Shown piece after piece: positions 39,566-48,062 of a stretch of 64,000 bases of DNA. The position numbers and the translations under genes are program-made. The notes beneath the pieces were generated by a model. It did no database searches. It was not told the origin of the DNA and worked only from the letters and a program-made list of their open reading frames with translations. The stretch is from Kordiimonadales bacterium IMCC3096 (lineage in GTDB: Bacteria > Pseudomonadota > Alphaproteobacteria > Minwuiales > Minwuiaceae), in NCBI GenBank assembly GCA_016865035.1, contig CP018227.1, forward strand, positions 528,001-592,000, given 5' to 3'. Numbering within the stretch: position 1 is the stretch's first letter; each line of letters begins with the position of its first letter.

Positions 39566-40942
39566 ATGATGACGATCCTGATCGACAGGTTCATGCTGTT
39601 CAGCCTGTTGCTCGTCATGGCGCTGGCGCCCCTGCCGCTGGGCAGCAACCGCCCGGCTAGCTGGAGCCTCATGGCGCTGGTTGTTGGCGGTCTGATCATC
39701 GCCTGGGGATTGCTGGCCTCCGTCCGCCCGACCCTGTTCCGTCTGCAGGGGCGCGACGCGGTCTGGCCGGCACTGCTCTGGGGGCTGGTGATTGCCTGGC
39801 TGCTGTTCCAGGCATCGGGACCCCAGTTCCTCTGGCATCCGTTCTGGGACCTTGCCGCCGGGCTGGGGGAACCGACCCGCGGGGCAATCTCCGTCGCCCC
39901 CTTCGACACCGGCTCCACGGCCATGCGGATGATGGCCTATGGCGGCATCTTCTGGCTGGCGGTGCAGACCGGCCGGGACAGCGACAATGCGCAGGCCCTC
40001 AGTCTCGGCGTGCTGCTGGTGGGCCTGTTCTATGCGCTCTACGGCCTGGCCAACGAGATGCTCGGCACCGACAGCATTCTCTGGTTCGAGAAGTGGGCCT
40101 ATCTCGATGCCCTGACCTCCACCTTCGTCAATCGCAACAGCTTTGCCACCTTCGCGGGCCTGTCGATGGTGACAGGACTGGGCATGGCCCTGCGCATGCT
40201 GCGCCGGGACGAGGCGGAGCCAGTCATCCGCACGCGCCGCACCGACCTGTCGCGCGTCGGCGCCGGCCTGATCCTGGTGGCCGTGGCCATCATCGGCGTC
40301 GCCCTGATCCTGACCCATTCGCGGGCAGGACTGGTCGCCACCGGCGTCGGCATGGCAACCCTGGTGGTGGCGCACCTGTGGCGCTGGCGGCGCATTCCGG
40401 GCTGGGGCATGGTCGCCGGTGGCGTTGTACTCGCCGCCTCGGTCCTGCTGTTCGCGGCGGGGACCGGCACCTTCGAACGCAAGGTCGACAAGGCGGAGGC
40501 CGGCGAGCTGGGCGGTCGCACCTGGCTGTTCCAGCGCACCATCAGCGCCATCGCCGACGAACCCCTGACCGGGCATGGTGCGGGTGCCTTCGAGAGCTAT
40601 TTCCAGCGCTACAAGAATGCTGACTTCGGCGGTGTCTATTCCATCTCCAAGGCCCACAACAGCTATCTCGAATTCGCCGCCGATGCGGGCATTCCGGCCC
40701 TGATCGTGGTGGTCGTCGTCATTGGCGGGATCGCCCTGACGAGCCTGGCAGGCATGCGAAGACGCAAGCAGGACGCGTCCTACCCGGCGATAGGATTCGC
40801 TGCCACAGCGCTCGTCGCGCTGCACTCCCTCGTTGATTTCAGCCTGCAGATTCCGGCGGTCGCCATCATGTACGCCACCATCCTCGGCATCGGCTACGCC
40901 CAGGCCTTCCCCACCGGCGGCGGACGGCACAACAGGCTGTAG
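39566..40942 (+). CDS. O-antigen ligase family exopolysaccharide protein
   Basis: Membrane protein of 458 residues with about eleven hydrophobic segments and the Wzy_C type signature: a large loop, then GHGAGAFESYFQRYKNADFG and KAHNSYLEFAADAGIPALIVV. It is likely to polymerise or ligate the glycan started by the upstream phosphotransferase. Two ATGs in tandem form the start (39566, 39569). A decayed copy of the GHGAGAFES region lies 2 kb downstream at 42527-42587. Confidence 0.85.
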   Translation: MMTILIDRFMLFSLLLVMALAPLPLGSNRPASWSLMALVVGGLIIAWGLLASVRPTLFRLQGRDAVWPALLWGLVIAWLLFQASGPQFLWHPFWDLAAGLGEPTRGAISVAPFDTGSTAMRMMAYGGIFWLAVQTGRDSDNAQALSLGVLLVGLFYALYGLANEMLGTDSILWFEKWAYLDALTSTFVNRNSFATFAGLSMVTGLGMALRMLRRDEAEPVIRTRRTDLSRVGAGLILVAVAIIGVALILTHSRAGLVATGVGMATLVVAHLWRWRRIPGWGMVAGGVVLAASVLLFAAGTGTFERKVDKAEAGELGGRTWLFQRTISAIADEPLTGHGAGAFESYFQRYKNADFGGVYSISKAHNSYLEFAADAGIPALIVVVVVIGGIALTSLAGMRRRKQDASYPAIGFAATALVALHSLVDFSLQIPAVAIMYATILGIGYAQAFPTGGGRHNRL

Positions 40943-41051
40943 GCCTTTCCTGACAGCGATCCCGCCGACCTGGCCCGCAAATCTTCACGTCGTCGGCCAG
41001 GCATTGACGGAGGGGCCTTCACCTGGCTGTTGTCCGGGGATCGGACAGGAG

Positions 41052-41708
41052 TCAGCCGAGACGCATGGACAGCTCGACTTCCGCGTTGAACGGCAATGAC
41101 ATGTAGCCACTGTCGGCGGAACGCACGCGCGCCAGATATTCCGGGCAGAAGTCGGCGTTGTCCGCAACGACGAGCGCGCCGGGCCGAAGCCGTGTCTCCA
41201 CCAGATGCAGTATCTCGGGATAAAGCGCCTTGGCACCGTCCAGCAGCAGCAGGTCGATGGTCTCCGGCAGATCGACCGCAAGCGTCCTGAGCGCATCGCC
41301 TTCCCGGATCTCCACCATGTCGGCGAGACCACCCGCAGACAGATGTTCCCATGCCCGTGCCACCTTGGACGGTTCGAACTCGCTGGTGATCAGGCGGCCG
41401 CCGCCATTGTCCCTGAGCGCGGCAGCCAGATGCAGGGTCGAGATGCCGAACGACGTTCCGAACTCGACGATGGTCCGGGCGCGGGTGCTTCGCGCCAAAA
41501 TGTAGAGCAGCGTTGCGGTCTTGCGAGAGACGGGCAGCCAGAGATCCTTCAGGCGTCCGTAGAGGTCGAGATAGTCCGTCTTGCTGTGCATGAGGCGTTC
41601 CCGCTCGTCACGGGAGATTTCGGCCAATGCCGGGCTCGTCGTCGCGGCGGCCTCCCTGAACAGGCGTTCCAGCAGGGGCGCGAGCGGTGCGGTTGTCAGG
41701 GTGGTCAT
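41052..41708 (-). CDS. O-methyltransferase family 3-like protein
   Basis: SAM-dependent methyltransferase of 218 residues resembling the caffeoyl-CoA/catechol O-methyltransferase fold: RTIVEFGTSFGISTLHLAAAL (SAM motif I, about residues 78-98), LITSEFEPSKVARA, and IDLLLLDGAKALYPEIL with the metal-binding Asp. The substrate is unknown. It is divergent from a TetR regulator, 94 bp apart, which suggests control by that regulator. Confidence 0.82.
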   Translation of the reverse strand: MTTLTTAPLAPLLERLFREAAATTSPALAEISRDERERLMHSKTDYLDLYGRLKDLWLPVSRKTATLLYILARSTRARTIVEFGTSFGISTLHLAAALRDNGGGRLITSEFEPSKVARAWEHLSAGGLADMVEIREGDALRTLAVDLPETIDLLLLDGAKALYPEILHLVETRLRPGALVVADNADFCPEYLARVRSADSGYMSLPFNAEVELSMRLG

Positions 41709-41802
41709 TGGGGGTCTCCGGTCGGAAGTGGGTGCATTCTTGTGTTGATCTGAAAATACGATTAATCATTCGCGTTTCCTATTCGCGTTCCCGGAGCGCC
41801 GC

Positions 41803-42435
41803 GTGACAGACCGCTCAACACCCCGGATTTCCTCACGGAAAGAGCCTAGACAGGCGCGCTCGGCCGAACTCGTATCGTCGATTCTCGAGGCGGCTGTTCA
41901 GGTTCTGGCAAAGGAAGGCGCGCAGCGCTTCACCACGGCTCGGGTGGCCGAGAAGGCCGGCGTCAGTGTCGGTTCGCTCTATCAGTACTTCCCGAACAAG
42001 GCCGCAATCCTCTTCCGGCTCCAGAGCGACGAGTGGCGGCAGACGACCGACATGCTCAGTGCGATCCTCGATGACGGCACGCGGCCGCCATTCGAGCGTC
42101 TGCGAACCCTGGTCCACGCCTTCATCCGCTCGGAATGTGATGAAGCCGCCGTGCGCGTGGCGCTCAACGACGCAGCTCCGCTCTATCGCGATGGACCCGA
42201 GGCGCAGGAGGTCCGCGCGGCAGGAGACCGCATCTTCGACACCTTCATGCGCGAGGTCCTGCCCGGGACCACAAACGCGATGCGCGACCTGGCCGGCGAC
42301 CTGATCACCACAACGTTGAGCACGGTCGGCAAGAGCTTCTCGGAGAGGTCACGAACGCCGACGGAGATCAAGGCTCACGCGGACGCCATGGCCGACATGT
42401 TCTGCGCCTATCTCCAGAGTCTTCAGCGCACCTGA
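41803..42435 (+). CDS. TetR/AcrR family transcriptional regulator
   Basis: Repressor-type regulator of 210 residues. The N-terminal helix-turn-helix is plain: ILEAAVQVLAKEGAQRFTTARVAEKAGVSVGSLYQYFPNKAAIL. The C-terminal ligand domain is less conserved. The start is GTG at 41803. The AT-rich segment 41745-41775 in the gap to the divergent methyltransferase is the likely operator and promoter region, but I cannot define a palindrome there. Confidence 0.9.
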   Translation: MTDRSTPRISSRKEPRQARSAELVSSILEAAVQVLAKEGAQRFTTARVAEKAGVSVGSLYQYFPNKAAILFRLQSDEWRQTTDMLSAILDDGTRPPFERLRTLVHAFIRSECDEAAVRVALNDAAPLYRDGPEAQEVRAAGDRIFDTFMREVLPGTTNAMRDLAGDLITTTLSTVGKSFSERSRTPTEIKAHADAMADMFCAYLQSLQRT

Positions 42436-42865
42436 CGTCCATAGTTGCAGCCCGGGCAATCTCGCTGAACCAAGCGCCTCGCCGCGATCGCCACGCTCCG
42501 CAACCACGCACCTGACCGGCCGAGTACCTGACCAGGCATGGTGCCGGTGCCTTCGAAAGCTGATTCCAGCGCTGCAAGCACGCGGACTTCGCTCCGGTGC
42601 AGGATTCGGGCACTCCGCTGTCTGCGAATCGCCGACCTGATCACCCGAGACAGGACGCTCCGGTTGCCTTGATGGGCATCGAAAGCTTCCGGAAGTTGCA
42701 TTTGCTTCCGGCATCACTGACTTTGTGGGGTGATCATACCTCAAGGGGCCGGCGATTGACGTGCGCTGTGGCGGCAGTCCGGTCGCCGCGATACTCTCGG
42801 GCACGTTTCCGGAACGTGTAGCGTCTGAGTCCAACCACGAGTCTGGTTCCTGGGAGGGACGCAAT
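42436..42865. other. Intergenic region with a gene remnant
   Basis: 430 bp between the TetR and cyclase genes. It contains the decayed ligase fragment at 42527-42587. The minus-strand open frame here is not protein-like. A purine-rich GGGAGGG ribosome site for the cyclase gene lies at its right end. Confidence 0.5.
42527..42587 (+). pseudogene. Fragment of an O-antigen ligase gene
   Basis: This 61-bp stretch aligns without gaps to 40564-40624 of the intact ligase gene, with only about eight mismatches. It would encode the GHGAGAFES region but carries an in-frame TGA where the intact gene has a Tyr codon. Weaker similarity may continue to the left. It looks like the remains of a second copy, or of a recombination event. 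Confidence 0.65.
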
Positions 42866-45007
42866 ATGGAGGCGGTACACGCCAAGGTTCGGGGCAAACG
42901 GGTCCGCATCAGTCTCAGCATCCTGATGCTCGGGATGTTTCTGGTCTTCACGATCCTGCCGATGCTGGGCGTCCTGATCTACGGCTACAGCCGCAACGAG
43001 GCCTCAGCACTTGCGAACCTGGAGCGCCAGGTGACCCGCAACATGAGCCAGACGGTCCTGGCCTCCGCGGAGATGATCGAGACGGTCGGTCATGTCATCG
43101 CCGTCGTGGCGGACTCGGCAGCCATGAGCCCGGTCTATTTCAAGTCCAGCCGCGGCGGTCAGGTGCTCTGGCGCAGCTTGAGGGCGGCCAACCAGATCGA
43201 TGCCATCTATGTCAGTCTGGAGAACGGCTTTCACCGGGTGGTGTCGCGCATCGACGCGGACCGCCGAAAGTCCGATTCACGGATACCGGAGACAGCCAAC
43301 TGGCACTCCAGCTACATTGATGAATTCTCGGCAGGTGAAGACAGGGCGCGCCACCGGGAGTTCTTCGAGACCTGGGGCGGCGAGAGCCTCGCGGCCTATT
43401 CCGTCCCGACCGATCTCGATATCCGGAAACTGCCCCACTACATCGAAGCCCGGGACACGGGAAGGCTGGCGATCGGCGAACCCAGCATCAATCCCGACAC
43501 GGGTTTCAGGGTGATCTCGCTCGGTTTCCCGATCGTTCGCAGCGGCAAGTTCATCGGCTTTGTCGGCGCCAACATGACCCTGTCGAACATCTCCGACTAT
43601 CTGGACAACAACCGGATCAGCGAGAACAGCACCACGATCATCTATGACGGTCAGGGCAATCTGATCGCGAGTTCCGATCTGGGGCTCCTCAACACTGGCC
43701 AGAAGGGTGCCGTCACATCAGGTGTCGCCAGCATCGACGACATCTCCATCCGCGAGTCATACGATCTGCGGCATCTGGCGAAGACCTCATCCTATGTCTT
43801 CGAGGATTCCCAGGGCCGCCAGCTCAGCATCAGGGAAATGCCGTTCCCCGACCGGTTCCGGAAGGACTGGCGTGTCCTTTCAGTCGCGTCCACCGACGAC
43901 TTCGTGGGCGAACTGATCCGCACCAATCAGGAGATGGCGGCGATCACGGGCATTCTGGTGGTGATTCTGAGTGCAATCATCCTGCTTCTGGCCAACCGGA
44001 TCCGGCGAGCGGTCAATCACCTGGTCGTGGAGTTCAACAACATCGGTCAGTTCAGCCTGACCGACACGCAGATGCTCGACACGATCGTCCAGGAGCTTGA
44101 TATTCTCGATCACTCGAAGGAGAGAATGAAGCTCAGCCTTCGGTCGTTCGGGCGGTATGTGCCCACGGATCTGGTCCGCAAGCTGATCATCTCCGGCGAG
44201 GAGGCGAAACTTGGCGGAGAGCGCCGACGGATGACAATCTACTTCTCAGATATCGCCAATTTCACGGCCATTTCGGAGAAGCTGACGCCGGAAGAGATCG
44301 TTGACGAGATGGGCGACTATTTCTCCCTGATGCGCGACTCCCTGTCCGAAAACCAGGGCACGGTCGACAAGTATATCGGCGACGGCATCCTGGCGCTTTT
44401 CAACGCCCCGATAGAAACACCGGATCACGAGGTCGCAGCCTGCCTGGCTGCCATCGAGGGACAGAAACTGCTGGTGCAGGACCGCATCAAGCGGGAGGCC
44501 GCAGGCAGGCCGCTGTTCCATGCCAGGATCGGACTGGATGTCGGCGAGGTCCTGGTCGGCAACATCGGCACCGCTGACCGGTTCTCCTACACGGTGATCG
44601 GCGACACCGTTAATCTCGCCAGCCGGCTGGAAGGTCTCTGCAAATTCTACGGCATCAGCATCATGGGCAGCGAGGCGCTGCGTGACGCGACCGGCGACCG
44701 TTTCGAATGGCGCTTCCTGGACCGGGCTTCGGTGGTCGGCCGCACCAGCAGCACCCGCATCTTCGAACTGATGGGGGAGAAGGGACAGGTCGCCCCGGAA
44801 CGGCTGTCAGACCGGGACGCCTACGAGGAGGCGATCGGATATTACATGAACGGCGCGTTCGACGAGGCGTCCCGCCGGTTCATGGATCTGTCGCAGAGGA
44901 ATCCGACCAACCTCGCCGCCGGCATCATGGCGCGTCGCGCCCGCAAGCTGCATCGCTCCCCGCCTGAAGAGGAATGGACCGGCGTCTACGTGCACACCAA
45001 GAAATAG
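42866..45007 (+). CDS. Membrane adenylate/guanylate cyclase (class III) with periplasmic sensor
   Basis: Protein of 713 residues that makes cyclic nucleotide in response to an external signal. Membrane helices at about 16-38 and 360-380 bracket a periplasmic domain of about 320 residues, probably of dCache type. A linker leads into a C-terminal class III cyclase domain with both metal aspartates: Asp462 (IYFSDIANF) and Asp506 (KYIGDGILALF), then TVIGDTVNLASRLEGLC. The ATG at 42866 has a TGGGAGGG site 8 bp upstream. The tail (residues about 640-713) carries a TPR-like segment. Confidence 0.9.
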   Translation: MEAVHAKVRGKRVRISLSILMLGMFLVFTILPMLGVLIYGYSRNEASALANLERQVTRNMSQTVLASAEMIETVGHVIAVVADSAAMSPVYFKSSRGGQVLWRSLRAANQIDAIYVSLENGFHRVVSRIDADRRKSDSRIPETANWHSSYIDEFSAGEDRARHREFFETWGGESLAAYSVPTDLDIRKLPHYIEARDTGRLAIGEPSINPDTGFRVISLGFPIVRSGKFIGFVGANMTLSNISDYLDNNRISENSTTIIYDGQGNLIASSDLGLLNTGQKGAVTSGVASIDDISIRESYDLRHLAKTSSYVFEDSQGRQLSIREMPFPDRFRKDWRVLSVASTDDFVGELIRTNQEMAAITGILVVILSAIILLLANRIRRAVNHLVVEFNNIGQFSLTDTQMLDTIVQELDILDHSKERMKLSLRSFGRYVPTDLVRKLIISGEEAKLGGERRRMTIYFSDIANFTAISEKLTPEEIVDEMGDYFSLMRDSLSENQGTVDKYIGDGILALFNAPIETPDHEVAACLAAIEGQKLLVQDRIKREAAGRPLFHARIGLDVGEVLVGNIGTADRFSYTVIGDTVNLASRLEGLCKFYGISIMGSEALRDATGDRFEWRFLDRASVVGRTSSTRIFELMGEKGQVAPERLSDRDAYEEAIGYYMNGAFDEASRRFMDLSQRNPTNLAAGIMARRARKLHRSPPEEEWTGVYVHTKK

Positions 45008-45071
45008 GCTGAATCGCGCTCGACGGTTCGGGCGATGAGACACCATGCCTGTCTGAAAATTTCCGGAGAGA

Positions 45072-45087
45072 AATGGCGGACCCGACA
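45072..45087 (+). repeat. Left att site (copy of tRNA-Arg 3' end)
   Basis: Identical over 16 bp to 51697-51712. The matched bases are the last 14 of the tRNA-Arg gene plus two outside it. The bases just before the match differ (A versus T), which marks its edge. It lies 65 bp after the cyclase stop. Confidence 0.8.
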
Positions 45088-45119
45088 TCACCCGCAAGGG
45101 CAAGCCGAACGCCCGGACC

Positions 45120-45596
45120 ATGCGCATCGAGCGGGAGCACGTTGTCCCGGCGGACTGGATTGCAACGGGCTTCGGCTGCCAGGAAGCCAGTCGCGACGAG
45201 TGCCGTCAGATACCGGGCTATGAGGAAGCCGAGGGCGACCTGTTCAACCTTGTGCCTGCGATCGGTGAACTGAACGGCGACCGCAGCGCCAGGCCCTTCG
45301 GCATCATCCCGGACGAACCGCGCGAATATGGTGCATGTGACTTCGAGGTGGTGACGGACGGCGATGGACCTGCTCAGCGGCGGGGCATGGCCGAACCGAT
45401 GGAAAGCATCAGGGGCGACGTTGCCCGCGTCTGGTTCTACATGCGCGACCGTTACGGCGTGGTTGTCCCTGCCGACATGACAACGATGCTTGAAGGCTGG
45501 TCAGCCGCAGATCCCGTTGACGACGCCGAGCGGAACCGCCACGCGGTGATTTCGCAGGAGATGGGGTGGAGCAATCCCCATGTCGCGGGCGAGTAG
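45120..45596 (+). pseudogene. Endonuclease I family gene, 5'-truncated
   Basis: 158 readable residues match the C-terminal two-thirds of the EndA/NucM nuclease family: IEREHVVPADWI, EGDLFNLVPAIGELNGDRSARPFG, the REYGACDFEV segment, RGDVARVWFYMRDRYGV, and a final GWSNPHV. Family members carry a signal peptide and about 80 more residues at the N-terminus. Here the frame opens only at 45057, right at the att repeat. The HVVP catalytic histidine is kept but the N-terminus is lost, so the product is probably not secreted or functional. Confidence 0.75.
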
Positions 45597-45601
45597 ATTG
45601 C

Positions 45602-45841
45602 CTACTTGGCGTCGGGTTCTGGGGTGTCGTGCAGCTTTGGCGTTGAATGTGCCTGCTTCGGCGGATGACGGCTGACAATCATCCCGCAGGTCCGTAGGTG
45701 GGCCGTGACGTGCTGCGCCCATGCCCGCGCCTCGTCCAGGCTCCGCCGTTTCATCCGCAGCGTGTACGAGCGCCACAGGGCATAGGCGATGGTCTCTGTC
45801 AGGTGCTTGTCGTCAATCTCGTCCATGCCCGACGATGGCAT
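45602..45841 (-). CDS. Small hypothetical protein
   Basis: 79 residues from the ATG at 45841 (MPSSGMDEIDDKHLTETIAYALW). A second ATG five codons later (MDEIDDKHL) is also possible. The first part looks helical and amphipathic, with a basic RMKRRSLDEARAWAQHV stretch; the tail is polar. I do not recognise a family. It converges with the truncated endonuclease gene. Confidence 0.45.
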   Translation of the reverse strand: MPSSGMDEIDDKHLTETIAYALWRSYTLRMKRRSLDEARAWAQHVTAHLRTCGMIVSRHPPKQAHSTPKLHDTPEPDAK

Positions 45842-46300
45842 GAGAACATTTAGTGAACAAGCGGCATTTGAAAGGGGGCAGGAGCGCCGGTGAATCGAAA
45901 AGGCCCTGTCACCGCGCTTTGATGCCACCGGCCCTGTGAGGTGCCTTCGGAGTCGCGTGAGCGGATATTTGTCGTGGTGCCGGGAGAAGGTGATGCCTTG
46001 GCGGGTATGCCTTCAGACGGAACCAGGTCGCGCTTCAGGAGGGGCCGATAGATTTTCCTGATGCGACGTGCTCAGACGTGCTGGAGCTGGCGGGAGAACG
46101 CGCCGGGAACCGCGCGGGCAGAATACGGTAAAGCCGTTACAAAGCTGCATCTGGCGAGCGACCATTTTTGGCCGTCATTCCCTACCGGTTCCCGCTCGGC
46201 AACGGCGTGGTGCAGGACGTGGTGGCTTCACCCGTGCGCATATATTCCGGAAGGCTCCATAGCGGCAGAAACGCAAAGTTCAGGCGCAACGATCAGAATT
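45842..46300. other. Island segment with no supported gene
   Basis: 459 bp between two minus-strand small genes. Several short open frames cross it, but none has a good start or family resemblance. One 20-codon run reads like a fragment (SDVLELAGERAG) and then stops. I see no RNA gene or repeat. Confidence 0.4.
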
Positions 46301-46723
46301 CTACTGCCTCGTACAAGACACGACAGAGCCGGTTCGGACACACGTTGTCGTGGAAGGTCGTTGAATGGCAGCCGGTGCCGGTGCTGGTGTTGGAGGCGGC
46401 ATAGCCGGTTCGGTACCGCGCAGCGGAAACTGAGGCATGGCGCCGTCAGATTCTCCACAAACCACGCTCATCGTGTACCAAGTGACCGGACCAGGGAGTA
46501 TGTCGGCGAAAAGTCCCCCGGCGTTGCGATAGCTACTAACGACCTTGTAACGGCCTCCCGCACACACCTCGGAAGCCGATTCGAAACAGCTTGTCGGGTC
46601 CGTCGTGCAACGAACCGTATTGATCGTTTCTCCTGTCGGCCCGGTGAACGATTTCGGCGCGGTTTGGCAGCCAGACAAAAGCATTGTCGAAAGAACCAGA
46701 ATCGCCGTCAGACCAAGTTTCAT
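46301..46723 (-). CDS. Small lipoprotein, hypothetical
   Basis: 140 residues from the ATG at 46723. A type II signal peptide is clear (MKLGLTAILVLSTMLLSGCQ, lipobox LSGC with Cys at about 20). The mature part has several cysteines (VRCTTDPTSCFESASEVCAGG) that may form disulfides, then a proline-rich spacer and a short CVRTGSVVSCTRQ end. Related small lipoproteins occur in proteobacteria without a known function. It lies within the island, on the minus strand. Confidence 0.65.
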   Translation of the reverse strand: MKLGLTAILVLSTMLLSGCQTAPKSFTGPTGETINTVRCTTDPTSCFESASEVCAGGRYKVVSSYRNAGGLFADILPGPVTWYTMSVVCGESDGAMPQFPLRGTEPAMPPPTPAPAPAAIQRPSTTTCVRTGSVVSCTRQ

Positions 46724-46832
46724 CAGCTTTTGTGCCCCATCAGCCTTGTCTCGCAACTCAACTGGAGAATATACGGAAAAGGCGGCTGGTAGTGTATTTC
46801 CTTGATGATTTCGGGAAAATCTGGAGGGCGTT

Positions 46833-47615
46833 ATGGGCGGATCTGGGTCAGGTCACTGGTACAGGTGGGATACCCGCCCGGTGGTCGAGGACAGTCTGAC
46901 TTTGGACTTGGGCCTTCTGCTGCGGCAAGAGAGCATCAGGCCCCTGCGCCATGTTCGGGGCGTGCTGAGTTGGAGCAGTCAGCGTGATGGAGAGGTTCTT
47001 GCTACCATCGGGTATGAGTCCAGCTTGCCGGAGCAGGGCTGCGGCTGGCTGCGATTGAAATACAGGCACAATGACCTGCCGAAGGAATACGCGATCCAGA
47101 TAACGACCACGGTGCCTAACTATGGTGGCCTGCGCCGGTGGTTTGTGTGCCCGCTGTCGAACGACCGGGCTGCAAAACTGTATCTCCCGCCTGGTGGAAC
47201 CGTCTTCGGCAGTCGCAATGCCTACGGGTTGGCCTATCGCAGTCAGAGCCAAAGCTTGCCGGACCGGATAGCCGAGAAGGCGCACAGCTTGCGGCAGAAG
47301 ATCGGTGGCGAGCCAGGCTTCCACCAGCCGATGTCCCGCAAGCCGAAGGGGATGTATTGGAGAACCTATATGCGGATGCGCGACGAAATTTCGCGTCTTG
47401 AAGACGCCAGCATGATGGCGATGGCTCAGAGCCTCGGAATCTGCGTAGACTTGCGACGGCCATCCCGATGCCCCTTCAGTCTGGTTGGAAGCTTGAAAGG
47501 AACACGGTGGCGGGAGGAACAGGAAGCGGACGAAAGCGAGGAAGCCTTTGAACGCACGCTACAGAAGATTGTGAAGCCGCCGCTCAAGAAGGATGGCGTG
47601 AAGGATGATCGCTAG
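46833..47615 (+). CDS. Hypothetical protein, degenerate zinc-ribbon family
   Basis: 260 residues beginning MGGSGSGHWYRWDTRPVVED, the start of a widespread uncharacterised bacterial family I recall as MGGxGSGR.... Members usually carry a zinc ribbon of the kind CPxCxRR...LY...CRHCYxLxYxSQ. Here the same segment reads WFVCPLSNDRAAKLYL ... FGSRNAYGLAYRSQSQS, so one Cys remains and the others are replaced. The KPKGMYWRTYMRM stretch is also a family mark. A role in DNA or mobile-element biology is possible but unknown. Confidence 0.7.
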   Translation: MGGSGSGHWYRWDTRPVVEDSLTLDLGLLLRQESIRPLRHVRGVLSWSSQRDGEVLATIGYESSLPEQGCGWLRLKYRHNDLPKEYAIQITTTVPNYGGLRRWFVCPLSNDRAAKLYLPPGGTVFGSRNAYGLAYRSQSQSLPDRIAEKAHSLRQKIGGEPGFHQPMSRKPKGMYWRTYMRMRDEISRLEDASMMAMAQSLGICVDLRRPSRCPFSLVGSLKGTRWREEQEADESEEAFERTLQKIVKPPLKKDGVKDDR

Positions 47616-47662
47616 GCTCGGTAATGTCCTCTACTGGCTTGGCTGCGCCGGAGCGGTTGTCG

Positions 47663-47709
47663 GGAGAGGTGGCCCGACAAATCTGGACAGTTGAGTTAGG
47701 TGGATTTTC
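47663..47709 (+). repeat. IS3 left terminal inverted repeat
   Basis: Matches the reverse complement of 48897-48952 in three blocks (GGAGAGGTGG, then ACAGTT, then TTAGGTGGATTTTC), with a mismatched stretch between the first two and a 9-bp gap before the last. Confidence 0.75.
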
Positions 47710-47750
47710 TGCTCCCAATCCGGCAGCGTTGCCGGGACGAAGGAGCGAAG

Positions 47751-48062
47751 ATGACAAGACGACCCAGGCGGAACCACAGCCCTGCCTTCAAAGCGAAAGT
47801 CGCATTGGCGGCGCTGAAGGGCGACAGGACGATGAGCGAGCTGGCGACGCAGTTCGACCTGCATCCCAATCAGATCAAGCAGTGGAAGGATCAGCTGCTT
47901 GAGGGCGTAACGGGTGTCTTCGATGACACGCCAAAGGCCGCGAAAGAGCCGCAGATCGACGTAAAGTCCCTGCACGCGAAGATTGGCCAGCTGGCGCTGG
48001 AAAACGATTTTTTAGAGGGCGCGCTCGACAAGGCCGGTCTGTTGCCGAGCGCAAGGAAATGA
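47751..48062 (+). CDS. IS3-family transposase OrfA
   Basis: 103 residues from the ATG at 47751 (MTRRPRRNHSPAFKAKVALAAL), after an AGGAGCGAAG ribosome site. It has the helix-turn-helix of IS3 OrfA (SELATQFDLHPNQIKQWKDQLL) and a leucine-zipper-like region near the C-terminus (LHAKIGQLALENDFLEGALDK). A slippery T TTT TTA lies at codons 86-88, so most of it is also the N-terminal part of an OrfAB fusion made by -1 frameshift. Confidence 0.9.
   Translation: MTRRPRRNHSPAFKAKVALAALKGDRTMSELATQFDLHPNQIKQWKDQLLEGVTGVFDDTPKAAKEPQIDVKSLHAKIGQLALENDFLEGALDKAGLLPSARK
48008..48014 (+). promoter_or_regulatory. Programmed -1 frameshift signal (T TTT TTA)
   Basis: The heptamer is in the right phase for -1 slippage: zero-frame codons are TTT TTA of OrfA. 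After the slip the -1 frame reads through without a stop into OrfB (…RSVAERKEMTGPDH…), giving one fused transposase. Confidence 0.75.

Noticed and set aside
38153-40930. 925-codon open frame on the minus strand
   Set aside because: It is antisense to the sugar-phosphate transferase and ligase genes, rich in Gln/His/Asp, with no domain. High GC with strong third-position bias produces such shadows.
42349-42951. 200-codon minus-strand frame between TetR and the cyclase
   Set aside because: It spans the gene remnant and both gene ends with no protein-like character.
46060-46130. Short stretch SDVLELAGERAG that recalls a histone H2A helix
   Set aside because: Only about 12 residues match and a stop follows soon after. 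It is too short to support anything but coincidence.
46061-46792. 243-codon plus-strand frame in the island
   Set aside because: It overlaps the lipoprotein gene on the other strand, is rich in Arg/Cys/Ser, and has no ribosome site.
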